Part shown: positions 35,979 through 45,085 of the stretch, piece by piece
Layout of the letters: every line of letters starts with the position of its first letter
How positions within the stretch are numbered: the stretch's first letter is position 1
Assembly (NCBI GenBank): GCA_003144015.1
Contig: QFWS01000006.1
Location: forward strand, 62,001 to 126,000
From: Flavobacteriaceae bacterium LYZ1037
GTDB lineage: Bacteria; Bacteroidota; Bacteroidia; Flavobacteriales; Flavobacteriaceae
Length of the DNA stretch: 64,000 bases
Direction: 5' to 3'
Made by a program: the position numbers and the translations under genes
The notes under the pieces: model-generated
What the model was told of the DNA's origin: nothing
Databases searched by the model: none
What the model saw: the letters and a program-made list of their open reading frames with translations, nothing else

Positions 35979-37691
35979 ATGAAACAATTTTTACTAGCAT
36001 TTATAGCTATTTTTTTAGGAATTACTTCAACCTTACAATCTCAAGAACTAGAAAAAAAATGGCAACTTGAAAACATTCAAGATCAAGCTGGTAACCAATT
36101 AAAAGTTAATAAAAATACCGACGACTTAGAGCTTTATCAAGGTGTTTTTAAATTTTCGGTAAGCAAAGATTCGCTCCATGCATCTGGCGATTATATTCAC
36201 CAAAATAATCTCTTGGTTTTTTACTATAACAAACCTTTTGATTCTGTAAAAAGATACCGAATTAACGAACTTACAGATTCCACATTAGTGGTTAAAGAAA
36301 ATGAGAATACATATTATTTTTCAAGTGCTAAAACATCGTTAAATGAAGCCATAACAATTAGTACAGATAGCCCTATAAAACCTAGTGAAGGCTTCTCTTT
36401 CAATAGTCTTTGGAGAGGACTTTTAGGGATGGTTTCATTAATATTTATCGCTTTTTTATTCAGTTCAAACAAAAAAGCCATTAACTGGAAAACGGTTGGA
36501 ATTGGTTTAATTTTTCAATTAATAATAGCTATTGGCGTTTTAAAAGTTCCATTTATTCAAAGTGCTTTCGAATCTGTTGGACAAGTTTTTATCAGTATTT
36601 TAGATTTCACCAGAGCAGGAAGTAAATTTCTATTTGAAGGCTTAGTGGTAGATATGGACACCTTTGGGTTTATATTTGCTTTTCAAGTTTTACCTACCAT
36701 AATATTCTTTTCAGCGCTAACGTCTGTATTATTTTACATGGGCATCATACAAAGAGTTGTAAAACTAATGGCCATGCTCCTAACCAAACTCTTAAAAATA
36801 TCTGGAGCAGAAAGTTTAAGCGTCGCTGGAAATATCTTTTTAGGACAAACGGAAGCGCCTCTTTTAATAAAAGCGTATTTAGAAAAAATGACTAAAAGTG
36901 AAATGCTACTAGTCATGATTGGAGGCATGGCAACCGTTGCTGGAGCTGTTCTAGCAGCTTATATTGGGTTTTTAGGTGGTGACGACCCTGCATTGAGACT
37001 GATTTATGCTAAACATTTATTAGCGGCTTCTGTCATGGCTGCACCAGGCGCCATTGTCATTTCAAAAATATTATATCCTCAAACTGAAGAAATTAATTCT
37101 GAAGTAGAAGTGTCTTCTGAAAAAATAGGATCTAACATACTAGACGCTATTGCCAACGGAACGACCGAAGGCTTAAGATTGGCTGTAAATGTTGGAGCCA
37201 TGCTTTTAGTTTTTGTAGCATTTATTGCCATGATAAATGGTATTCTAGGTTGGATTGGCGATTTTTCTACCATCAACACCTGGATGGCTGCAAACACACC
37301 TTATCCTGCCCTTTCATTAGAAGCTCTATTAGGAACTATTTTTGCGCCATTAATGTGGCTTATTGGTGTTGCAAATGAAGACATCATGATGATGGGACAA
37401 TTGTTAGGCATTAAACTTGTAGCTAGTGAATTTGTTGGATATATCCAATTGGCCGATTTAAAAAATGTCGCTAATGAGGTACATTTAAATTATAATAAAT
37501 CCATCATAATGGCAACTTACATGCTTTGTGGTTTTGCCAACTTTGCTTCTATTGGAATACAAATTGGTGGTATTGGGTCTTTAGCTCCCGGACAACGTAA
37601 AGTGTTGTCAGAATTTGGAATGAAAGCTTTAATTGGTGGAACCATAGCTTCTTTAATTTCAGCAACTATTGCTGGAATGATTATCGGCTAA
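35979..37691 (+). CDS. CNT-family (NupC) nucleoside transporter with extracytoplasmic N-terminal domain
   Basis: Concentrative nucleoside transporter of 570 residues. The transporter core (about 145-570) has many membrane segments and the substrate motif GQTEAPLLIKAYL near 287 plus GVANEDIMMMGQ near 465. It is preceded by an atypical module: a signal-peptide-like start (to about 22) and a roughly 100-residue beta-rich lipocalin-like region (KKWQLENIQDQAGNQLK onward) that would lie in the periplasm. E. coli NupC has about 400 residues and lacks this. It imports nucleosides, fitting with the kinases and thyA nearby. Confidence 0.88.
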   Translation: MKQFLLAFIAIFLGITSTLQSQELEKKWQLENIQDQAGNQLKVNKNTDDLELYQGVFKFSVSKDSLHASGDYIHQNNLLVFYYNKPFDSVKRYRINELTDSTLVVKENENTYYFSSAKTSLNEAITISTDSPIKPSEGFSFNSLWRGLLGMVSLIFIAFLFSSNKKAINWKTVGIGLIFQLIIAIGVLKVPFIQSAFESVGQVFISILDFTRAGSKFLFEGLVVDMDTFGFIFAFQVLPTIIFFSALTSVLFYMGIIQRVVKLMAMLLTKLLKISGAESLSVAGNIFLGQTEAPLLIKAYLEKMTKSEMLLVMIGGMATVAGAVLAAYIGFLGGDDPALRLIYAKHLLAASVMAAPGAIVISKILYPQTEEINSEVEVSSEKIGSNILDAIANGTTEGLRLAVNVGAMLLVFVAFIAMINGILGWIGDFSTINTWMAANTPYPALSLEALLGTIFAPLMWLIGVANEDIMMMGQLLGIKLVASEFVGYIQLADLKNVANEVHLNYNKSIIMATYMLCGFANFASIGIQIGGIGSLAPGQRKVLSEFGMKALIGGTIASLISATIAGMIIG

Positions 37692-37762
37692 TGAGGAATC
37701 ACCACAGATAAATTTACACTATTTGTACGCAAAATAATTAGTTAATAACTTTTAATATAAAT

Positions 37763-37798
37763 AAGAGCTTCAATTTATTAGAGTTGAAGCTTTTTTTT
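37763..37798 (+). terminator. Terminator after the nucleoside transporter
   Basis: AGCTTCAA/TTGAAGCT stem with a ten-base loop and eight following T, about 70 bases past the transporter stop. Confidence 0.8.
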
Positions 37799-37812
37799 AT
37801 TTTAGCTTTTAG

Positions 37813-37840
37813 CGTCATGCTGAATTTATTTCAGCATCTT
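37813..37840 (+). repeat. CGTCA-headed palindromic repeat (copy d)
   Basis: Plus strand: CGTCA, then ATGCTGAA/TTCAGCAT arms and a trailing CTT. Same family as the repeats at 7593 and 34227. It lies between the transporter terminator and thyA. Confidence 0.7.
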
Positions 37841-37859
37841 TTGTATAATTAAAAAGAAA

Positions 37860-37877
37860 TTTTCGCTTTCGCGAAAA
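37860..37877 (+). promoter_or_regulatory. Hairpin directly before the thyA start
   Basis: TTTTCGC/GCGAAAA, a 7-bp stem with a TTTC loop, ends six bases before the thyA ATG at 37884, so it would occupy the ribosome landing site. It may be a small repeat or a translational control element. Confidence 0.5.
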
Positions 37878-37883
37878 ATAAAC

Positions 37884-38708
37884 ATGAAACAATATTTAGA
37901 TTTAGTTAGCCACGTTTTAGAGAACGGAAATGAAAAAGGAGATAGAACAGGTACAGGAACTAAAAGTGTTTTTGGCTATCAAATGCGTTTTGATTTAAGC
38001 AAAGGTTTCCCCATGGTTACCACCAAAAAACTTCATTTAAAATCTATTGTTTACGAATTACTTTGGTTTTTAAAAGGCGACACGAATATTAACTATTTAA
38101 CGGAAAATGGCGTTCGAATCTGGAATGAATGGGCCGACGAGAATGGCGATTTAGGCCCTGTTTATGGACATCAATGGCGAAATTGGAATAGCGACGAGAT
38201 TGACCAAATACAAGATATAATAGATACTTTAAAGAAAAATCCAAATAGCAGACGTATGTTGGTTTCTGCTTGGAATCCGTCGGTATTACCAGATACGTCA
38301 AAGAGTTTTAGCGAAAATGTTGCTAATGGCAAAGCAGCGCTTCCTCCTTGTCATGCGTTTTTTCAATTTTATGTAGCTGATGGTAAATTGTCTTGTCAAC
38401 TTTATCAACGTAGTGCAGACATCTTTTTAGGCGTACCTTTTAATATAGGCTCTTACGCACTTTTCACCATGATGATGGCTCAAGTTTGTGGCTATGAAGC
38501 AGGAGAGTTTATCCATACCTTTGGAGATGCACATATTTATAACAACCACAAAGAACAGTTAAAATTACAACTTTCAAGAGACCCAAAACCCCTTCCAAAA
38601 ATGCTAATTAACCCAGATGTGAAAGACATCTTCGATTTTAAATTTGAAGATTTCACGTTGGTAGACTACCATCCACATCCACATATTAAAGGCAAAGTGG
38701 CAGTATAA
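37884..38708 (+). CDS. thyA: Thymidylate synthase
   Basis: Methylates dUMP to dTMP using methylene-THF and releases dihydrofolate. The 274-residue protein has [12 protein letters not shown] near 21, the catalytic Cys in [12 protein letters not shown] (near 156), and [18 protein letters not shown] for dUMP binding. A dihydrofolate reductase gene follows about 1.4 kb downstream on the same strand, completing the cycle. Confidence 0.97.
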   Translation: MKQYLDLVSHVLENGNEKGDRTGTGTKSVFGYQMRFDLSKGFPMVTTKKLHLKSIVYELLWFLKGDTNINYLTENGVRIWNEWADENGDLGPVYGHQWRNWNSDEIDQIQDIIDTLKKNPNSRRMLVSAWNPSVLPDTSKSFSENVANGKAALPPCHAFFQFYVADGKLSCQLYQRSADIFLGVPFNIGSYALFTMMMAQVCGYEAGEFIHTFGDAHIYNNHKEQLKLQLSRDPKPLPKMLINPDVKDIFDFKFEDFTLVDYHPHPHIKGKVAV

Positions 38709-38724
38709 GTCAAAATTTAATTTT

Positions 38725-39252
38725 ATGAAACTTAACATCTTTCTATTGCTTTTTGTAACTAGCTTAATCTCTTTTTCACAAGAAGAAAATGCCACAGAAT
38801 TAGAATTAAAGGATGTTACTAAAGAATCTGAAGAAGTTCCTTTTGCCATTGTAGAAAAAGTCCCTGTGTATTCTGGTTGTGATGAGAATATGGGAAATCA
38901 GGCACTTAAACAATGTATGAGTTCTCAAATATCTACTCTAATAGGTGAAAATTTCAACATTAATAAAGCTAAATATTTAAATTTACCTGAAGATAAAGTT
39001 AGAATTATGGCTTTCTTTAAAATTGGTGTAAATGGAGAAATAAGAGATATCAAAGTAAATGCACCACATATAGAATTAGAAAATGAAACCATAAGAGTTA
39101 TTAAACTAATCCCTAATTTAAATAAGCCTGGTTATCTTCTTGGAAAGGCTGTAGTTGTACCTTATGCATTACCAATTGTTTTTACTGTTGAAAACAAAAA
39201 AACGTTATCAAAAAGGGAACAAAGGAAACTTGATAAAAAAAGAAAAGCCTAA
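38725..39252 (+). CDS. TonB C-terminal-like exported protein, single domain
   Basis: A 175-residue protein with a signal peptide ending LISFSQ. One TonB-C-like module (about 45-150) begins VPVYSGCDENMGNQALKQC, with two conserved Cys, and ends in the IRVIKLIPNL - VVPYALPIVF strands. It has no N-terminal membrane anchor or Pro-rich spacer, so it is not a classic TonB. The tail is Lys/Arg-rich. It is followed after 18 bases by a two-module paralogue. Role unknown. Confidence 0.75.
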   Translation: MKLNIFLLLFVTSLISFSQEENATELELKDVTKESEEVPFAIVEKVPVYSGCDENMGNQALKQCMSSQISTLIGENFNINKAKYLNLPEDKVRIMAFFKIGVNGEIRDIKVNAPHIELENETIRVIKLIPNLNKPGYLLGKAVVVPYALPIVFTVENKKTLSKREQRKLDKKRKA

Positions 39253-39270
39253 TTAATTAAAACCCAATTT

Positions 39271-40098
39271 ATGAAATACAACCTGCTACTATTACTTTAT
39301 TTGGCTTCCATTCTTTTTACTTTTGCTCAAGAAAATACCATAGAATTAAAAGTTAATGACAAAAATGAAATTACAGAACCTGTCCCATTCAATATCATTG
39401 AACAAGTTCCCGTTTACAAAGGTTGCGACGAAAACATGGGAAGTCAAGCTTTAATGGCGTGTTTTGGTGAAAAAGTGAGTGCATTAATCAGTAAAAATTT
39501 TGATTCAACTATTGCTAATAATTTAGGTTTACCAGACCAAAGCAATATAAAAATTCAAGTAACCTTCAATATAAACCAAGAAGGTCAAGTAGTAGATATA
39601 GTAGCAAAAACCGAATATCCTGAACTTGAAGCAGAAGCTATTCGTGTGGTGAATTTAATACCAAATCTAAAACCAGGTTATTTTAAAGACGAACCTGTAA
39701 TCGTTCCTTATTCTTTACCAATTAAATTTCAAGTAAGCAACCCGAAACTAGCAAAAGGCGAAAAATTTCCAGTCTATAGAAGTTGTGATGAAACATTAAG
39801 TTTCGAAGCTCAAAAAGAATGTACCACAAATAAAATAAAGGACTATATAAAAGTAAGTATCAATTACGATTTAGCCGACAAACTTTTTCCTTTGGATAAA
39901 TCCACACAATTTTTAGTAAATTTCACAATAAACAAAAAAGGAAAAACAGAAAATATTACGGCTAAAGCCCACAAAAAAGAGATGGCAGCTGAAGCCATTA
40001 ATGTCCTTAGAAGGATGCCGAAATTAAAAGAGCCAGGTTATAAATACGGCAAACCTGTTGATACTAAAATGGAAATTTTAATGACCATCTATTTCTAA
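39271..40098 (+). CDS. TonB C-terminal-like exported protein, two domains
   Basis: A 275-residue paralogue of the preceding protein, with a signal peptide ending LFTFAQ. Module one (about 40-155) begins VPVYKGCDENMGSQALMAC; module two (about 168-275) begins FPVYRSCDETLSFEAQKEC. Each has the same Cys pair and final helix-strand unit. Duplication inside and between genes is clear. It is likely cotranscribed with its neighbours in the thyA-folA stretch. Function unknown. Confidence 0.75.
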   Translation: MKYNLLLLLYLASILFTFAQENTIELKVNDKNEITEPVPFNIIEQVPVYKGCDENMGSQALMACFGEKVSALISKNFDSTIANNLGLPDQSNIKIQVTFNINQEGQVVDIVAKTEYPELEAEAIRVVNLIPNLKPGYFKDEPVIVPYSLPIKFQVSNPKLAKGEKFPVYRSCDETLSFEAQKECTTNKIKDYIKVSINYDLADKLFPLDKSTQFLVNFTINKKGKTENITAKAHKKEMAAEAINVLRRMPKLKEPGYKYGKPVDTKMEILMTIYF

Positions 40099-40138
40099 GT
40101 GTATCAAGAAAAGTACTAAATTTACATAAACTATTCAA

Positions 40139-41044
40139 ATGATGTTTGGAAAGAAAAAAGAGACGCCACAAATAGATAAAGAGCAGTTAGAATTAATTAA
40201 AACAGCTCAAAAACGCATCAAGCAGAAAAGAAGCTTATACATTCATTTTGTCCTGTTTTTAATTGGCTCCGTTGCCATGATTGTTGCCAGTCTTGTTTTT
40301 GATGTGGGCGTCATGGTTAATTTATTTGGCATTAACTGGTTCGTGTATGCCATACTTATCTGGTTTTTAATTTTACTATACCATGCATTCAGTGTCTATT
40401 TTACGAATAAATTTTTAGGCGACGCTTGGGAACAAGAACAGCTTACAAAATTAGTTGCACTTCAAAAAGAACGAATCGCTAAATTACAGCAACAAGTCGA
40501 AAAAAATAATCCTCTTCCCACTGAAAAAAAAATACCGTTACCAAGTTCTAAAAAATCTGAAGTAACCTTAATAGTTGCTGCTGGAGAAAATGATGAAATT
40601 GGAAAAGACAACCAATTAATTTGGCATTTAAGTGATGACCTTAAACGTTTCAAAGCACTTACCAATGGACATCATATTATTATGGGGAGAAAAACTTTTG
40701 AGAGTTTTCCAAAACCTCTACCAAACAGAACACATATCGTAATTTCTAGGCAAGCAAATTACCAAGTTCCTTCTGGTGTCATCGTGGTTAATAATCTGGA
40801 AGATGCTTTCGATGCTGCCAAATCAGACAAACAACCTTTTGTAATTGGTGGTGGCGAAATCTATAAACAAGCCATGGCTTATGCTAATAAAATAGAGCTT
40901 ACTAGAGTTCATGAAACGTTTGATGCAGACACCTTTTTTCCTAAAATTGATACAGCGATTTGGAAAGAAGTTAACAATACTAATCATCCTAAAGATGAAA
41001 AACACCAACATGCTTTTTCGTTTTTAACTTACATAAGAGGGTAA
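40139..41044 (+). CDS. folA: Dihydrofolate reductase fused to an N-terminal two-transmembrane domain
   Basis: Reduces dihydrofolate to THF. Residues 141-300 are a full DHFR: VTLIVAAGENDEIGKDNQLIWHL, GRKTFESFPKPLPNRTHIVIS and FVIGGGEIYKQAM. Residues 1-140 are a 2TM-type domain with two hydrophobic helices (about 33-57 and 64-88), then a coiled Lys/Gln-rich linker. No start codon is seen near the DHFR domain, so one polypeptide is expected, anchoring DHFR to the inner membrane with the enzyme in the cytoplasm. Normal bacterial DHFR has about 160 residues. Confidence 0.9.
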   Translation: MMFGKKKETPQIDKEQLELIKTAQKRIKQKRSLYIHFVLFLIGSVAMIVASLVFDVGVMVNLFGINWFVYAILIWFLILLYHAFSVYFTNKFLGDAWEQEQLTKLVALQKERIAKLQQQVEKNNPLPTEKKIPLPSSKKSEVTLIVAAGENDEIGKDNQLIWHLSDDLKRFKALTNGHHIIMGRKTFESFPKPLPNRTHIVISRQANYQVPSGVIVVNNLEDAFDAAKSDKQPFVIGGGEIYKQAMAYANKIELTRVHETFDADTFFPKIDTAIWKEVNNTNHPKDEKHQHAFSFLTYIRG

Positions 41045-41068
41045 ATTTCATTTATAAACAACCAAAAA

Positions 41069-42349
41069 GTGAAACTAAAACGAAAAAGGCAATTAGTTAC
41101 TTACCTCAATCTTTTAGATCAACCCATTCAATTTAATCCTTTTGTGTTTAGCAGAAAGTTTTTATTATGGGCATTATTAGGTTTGTTTGGTGGACTAATA
41201 GCAGGATTATATTGGATAACCTTAGAGTTTATAACACATCAACTAGGTTATTTTCAAGGCTGGTTAGTTATTCCAACTATGGCTATTTGTGGTTTATTTG
41301 CTGGGTTAATAATTCACTTTATTGGAGATCCAGGAGAAATTCAATTAATTGTAAACAACATTCGTTTTAATAAAGGGAAATTAGACCCTAAAAACAATCC
41401 ATCCATGCTATTATCCTCTTTACTTTGTATTGGTTCAGGAGGAAGTTTAGGTCCAGAAGCACCATTGGTTCAAGTAATAGGTTCTTCAGGAACTTGGTTA
41501 GGGAAACTGTTTAGATTGAAAGGTGAAGATTTACGCTCTATGAGTATTGCTGGTATGGCATCTGGATTTACGGCTATGTTTGGTGCACCATTAGGAGGAA
41601 GTTTATTTGCTTTAGAAATTTTACATCATGAGCATGCTGTTGAATATTACAAAGCTATTATGCCAGCATTTGTTGCCAGCTGTTTTAGCTATGTCATTTT
41701 CGCACTAATAACACAATTAGATCTTGGTGCACTTTGGATTTTACCAAGCTATGAAATGCTAGATAAATTTGATTTTTTATATGCTGTGTTTTTTGCAATA
41801 ATAGCAACTTGTTTTGGTTGGTTTTTTATTTTTTGCACCAAATTTTTTAAAAACCTTTTTAAAAAGTTACATGTTCCAATTTATATTAAAACGTTTATTG
41901 GAGGAGTTTTACTTGGAGTAATCGTGTTTTATGTACCAATTACTAGATACTTTAGTCATTACGAACTGTCCACGCTTTTATCTAGCGAGTTCTCAATCCA
42001 AATGTTAATTGCTATCTTATTTTTAAAAATAATAGCCATTTCTATTACTGTTACTTCAGGATGGCGAGGCGGATTTATAATTCCATTATTTTTTACAGGT
42101 GCTACCTTAGGATTAATAATTCATCATTTTATTCCTTCCATAAATTTATCACTTACCATTGTAAGTTGTATGGCTGCAATAAATGCCTGTGTTACCCGAA
42201 CGCCAATGAGCACCACCATCTTGCTGGCAACCCTAACTGGATTTTCATATTTTATCCCTATACTGTTTGCGAGTTTAACAGGGTATTTTTTAGCACCAAA
42301 AATTCCTTTTATTTCGGCACAGTTGAAGAGTGAGAAAAAAATGATTTAG
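41069..42349 (+). CDS. ClC-family chloride channel/transporter
   Basis: A 426-residue integral-membrane protein. Selectivity motifs: GSGGSLGPEAPLVQ (near 119, with the gating Glu), a GAPLGGSLFALEI segment near 173 and GWRGGFIIPLFFTGA near 331. There is no C-terminal CBS pair. Whether it is a channel or a Cl-/H+ exchanger is not readable. It starts with GTG at 41069, 24 bases after the DHFR gene. Confidence 0.9.
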   Translation: MKLKRKRQLVTYLNLLDQPIQFNPFVFSRKFLLWALLGLFGGLIAGLYWITLEFITHQLGYFQGWLVIPTMAICGLFAGLIIHFIGDPGEIQLIVNNIRFNKGKLDPKNNPSMLLSSLLCIGSGGSLGPEAPLVQVIGSSGTWLGKLFRLKGEDLRSMSIAGMASGFTAMFGAPLGGSLFALEILHHEHAVEYYKAIMPAFVASCFSYVIFALITQLDLGALWILPSYEMLDKFDFLYAVFFAIIATCFGWFFIFCTKFFKNLFKKLHVPIYIKTFIGGVLLGVIVFYVPITRYFSHYELSTLLSSEFSIQMLIAILFLKIIAISITVTSGWRGGFIIPLFFTGATLGLIIHHFIPSINLSLTIVSCMAAINACVTRTPMSTTILLATLTGFSYFIPILFASLTGYFLAPKIPFISAQLKSEKKMI

Positions 42350-42457
42350 TGATTGTTTAGTTAAGGTTTCACAGAGATTAATATTGATGTATTCCAAATT
42401 AAAGCAATTACAACTAAACAACTTAGAAGAACGTAACAAGCATCTCCTATTTTTTCC

Positions 42458-42465
42458 TAATTTTG
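42458..42465 (+). promoter_or_regulatory. -7 element very close to the 42470 gene start
   Basis: TAATTTTG ends five bases before the ATG at 42470, so the transcript may be leaderless or nearly so. Confidence 0.5.
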
Positions 42466-42469
42466 CCAC

Positions 42470-44026
42470 ATGATAAAAGACCTTCAGTTACGCATAAGTT
42501 TAAAAGAAGAAGAAATTCCAAATATTCTTTTAATTAAATCTGCTGAAAACTTAGGCATGTCCAGAGATCAAATTTCTGGTATCAAAGTACTTCGAAAGTC
42601 TATCGACGCTCGTAAACCTAAAATAATTTTAAACTATAAAGTTGCTGTTTACATAAACGAACCCGTTCCAGAAACTTCTGAATACACTTTCGATTATAAA
42701 GATGTTTCTAAGGCCAAAGCCATTCATATTATAGGTTTTGGTCCAGCAGGTATGTATGCAGCATTGCGTTGTATTGAATTAGGCTTCAAACCAATAGTTT
42801 TGGAACGTGGTAAAAATGTTCAAGATAGACGTCGCGATTTAAAAGCCATTAATCAAGACCACTTTGTAAACGAAGACTCTAACTATTGCTTTGGTGAAGG
42901 TGGTGCAGGAACCTATAGCGATGGAAAACTATACACACGAAGTTTAAAACGTGGTGATGTTCGAAGGATTTTTGAAAATCTAGTATTTCACGGAGCCACA
43001 GACCAAATTTTGGTAGATGCTCATCCGCATATTGGTACTAATAAACTCCCAAAAGTGGTGACAAATATTCGTGAAACCATTTTAAAATATGGTGGCGAAG
43101 TTCATTTTGAAGCTCGTGTAACCGATTTTAAAATAAAGAATCATAAAATACAAGCCATTCATTTATTGAATGGTGAAGAATTGCCTGCCAATCGTGTCAT
43201 CCTAGCAACAGGACATTCGGCAAGAGATATTTTTTACATGTTGCATAAAAAGAAAATAGCTTTAGAAGCGAAATCTTTTGCCATGGGAGTACGTGTGGAA
43301 CACCCACAACATATTATCGATTCTATTCAATATCATTGTTCTGGACAAAGAGACGAACTACTTCCAGCTGCTTCTTATAGTTTGGTACAACAAATAAATA
43401 ATAGAGGTGTCTATTCCTTTTGCATGTGTCCTGGAGGCTTTATTGTACCAGCTGCTACAGACAATGGTGAGGTCGTTGTTAACGGAATGTCTCCATCCAG
43501 ACGAAATAACCAATTTGCAAATTCAGGAATAGTCGTTGAGTTAAATGTGGAGAGAGATTTTCCTAAATACGAACACTTTGGTGTACTAAAAGGCTTAGAG
43601 TATCAAAAAGATTTAGAGCGTTTGGCATTTACAGCTGGAGGAAGAACACAAACGGCTCCAGCACAACGTTTAACTGACTTTGTAGAAGGTAGGTTATCAG
43701 TAGATTTAAATCCAACATCTTACCAACCAGGATTAAAATCGGCACCATTGCATTCACTTTTACCAAAACTTATTGGAGGAAATTTACGTCAAGGCTTTAA
43801 AGCTTTTGGCAATAAAATGAAAGGCTATTATACTGATGAAGCCAATATTGTTGGTGTTGAAAGTAGAACCTCATCTCCAGTAAGTATTCCTAGAAATGAA
43901 CAACTAGAGCATCCAGAAATTGAAGGCCTGTTTCCTTGTGGTGAAGGTGGTGGCTATGCTGGTGGTATTGTTTCAGCAGCTATGGACGGCGAACGGTGTG
44001 CTGAGGCTGCAATTGTTGGGTTATAA
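42470..44026 (+). CDS. NAD(P)/FAD-dependent dehydrogenase (COG2509 type)
   Basis: A 518-residue flavoprotein. The N-terminal ~80 residues form a small alpha/beta domain usual for this family, followed by the FAD Rossmann motif IIGFGPAGMYAALRCIELG (near 92) and EGGAGTYSDGKLYTR, and a C-terminal GEGGGYAGGIVSAAMDGERCAEA that closes the FAD site. The substrate is unknown in the family. It stands alone with a promoter element at its start. Confidence 0.85.
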   Translation: MIKDLQLRISLKEEEIPNILLIKSAENLGMSRDQISGIKVLRKSIDARKPKIILNYKVAVYINEPVPETSEYTFDYKDVSKAKAIHIIGFGPAGMYAALRCIELGFKPIVLERGKNVQDRRRDLKAINQDHFVNEDSNYCFGEGGAGTYSDGKLYTRSLKRGDVRRIFENLVFHGATDQILVDAHPHIGTNKLPKVVTNIRETILKYGGEVHFEARVTDFKIKNHKIQAIHLLNGEELPANRVILATGHSARDIFYMLHKKKIALEAKSFAMGVRVEHPQHIIDSIQYHCSGQRDELLPAASYSLVQQINNRGVYSFCMCPGGFIVPAATDNGEVVVNGMSPSRRNNQFANSGIVVELNVERDFPKYEHFGVLKGLEYQKDLERLAFTAGGRTQTAPAQRLTDFVEGRLSVDLNPTSYQPGLKSAPLHSLLPKLIGGNLRQGFKAFGNKMKGYYTDEANIVGVESRTSSPVSIPRNEQLEHPEIEGLFPCGEGGGYAGGIVSAAMDGERCAEAAIVGL

Positions 44027-44161
44027 TAAATAGAACCAAGATCGCTACGCTTTTAGAACCAAGAACAAAGACCTATTTTTAATCCTTTAAAAATTTTTTA
44101 ATCATTAATTTAGTATCCTCTGAATACCGTTAACTGAGACTGAAAACTAATAATAAATTCC

Positions 44162-44169
44162 TATTTTTG
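44162..44169 (+). promoter_or_regulatory. -7 element of the fabD-lspA promoter
   Basis: TATTTTTG, 22 bases before the fabD ATG. In the gap before it (44032-44070) AGAACCAAGA occurs twice, a degenerate repeat of unknown meaning. Confidence 0.55.
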
Positions 44170-44191
44170 CAGCAATTAAAACTAGAAACAT

Positions 44192-45085
44192 ATGAATGCA
44201 TATATATTCCCTGGACAAGGAGCACAATTTTCAGGAATGGGCTTAGACCTATATGAAGGCTCGACTTTAGCACAAGAATTATTTGAACAGGCCAATGATA
44301 TTTTAGGCTTTTCAATAACAGATGTCATGTTTCAAGGATCTGCAGAAGATCTAAAAGAAACAAAAGTGACACAGCCTGCCATCTTTCTACACTCAGTTAT
44401 TTTAGCTAAAATTTTAGGAGACAGTTTTAAACCAGACATGGTAGCAGGGCATTCACTTGGTGAGTTTTCTGCCTTAGTTGCAAATGGCACATTAACCTTT
44501 GAAGATGGTTTAAAATTAGTTTCTCAACGAGCTATTGCCATGCAAAAAGCTTGCGAATTACAACCAAGCACTATGGCTGCCGTTTTAGGGTTAGACGATG
44601 ATATTGTTGAAAAAATATGTGCAACTACTGAAGGTATTGTTGTTCCTGCAAATTATAACTGTCCTGGGCAACTTGTTATTTCAGGTGAAGTGGATGCCAT
44701 AGATAGAGCTTGCGTAAGTTTAAAAGAAGAAGGAGCTAGACGTGCTTTAGTATTACCAGTTGGTGGTGCTTTTCACTCCCCTTTAATGGAACCTGCACGT
44801 GAAGAATTGGCTGCAGCTATTGAGAATACATTTTTCAATAAACCTAATTGCCCTATTTACCAAAACGTGACTGCCGCTGCCGTTCATGATGCGGTTGAAA
44901 TAAAGACCAACTTGATTTCACAATTAACAGCTCCTGTAAAATGGACGCAATCTGTACAACAAATGATTACTGATGGTGCTACGTTATTTACTGAAGTGGG
45001 ACCCGGAAATGTGTTACAAGGTTTGGTAAAGAAAATTAATAGAGAAGCCCAAACAGCATCTGCTGCATATACAAAAGAAGCTTAA
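44192..45085 (+). CDS. fabD: Malonyl-CoA:ACP transacylase
   Basis: Moves malonyl from CoA to acyl carrier protein for fatty-acid synthesis. The 297-residue protein has FPGQGAQFSGMG at the start, the nucleophile Ser in AGHSLGEFSAL (near 88), and the catalytic His in GGAFHSPLMEPA (near 196). The start matches the family. Its stop overlaps the lspA start by one base. Confidence 0.96.
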   Translation: MNAYIFPGQGAQFSGMGLDLYEGSTLAQELFEQANDILGFSITDVMFQGSAEDLKETKVTQPAIFLHSVILAKILGDSFKPDMVAGHSLGEFSALVANGTLTFEDGLKLVSQRAIAMQKACELQPSTMAAVLGLDDDIVEKICATTEGIVVPANYNCPGQLVISGEVDAIDRACVSLKEEGARRALVLPVGGAFHSPLMEPAREELAAAIENTFFNKPNCPIYQNVTAAAVHDAVEIKTNLISQLTAPVKWTQSVQQMITDGATLFTEVGPGNVLQGLVKKINREAQTASAAYTKEA

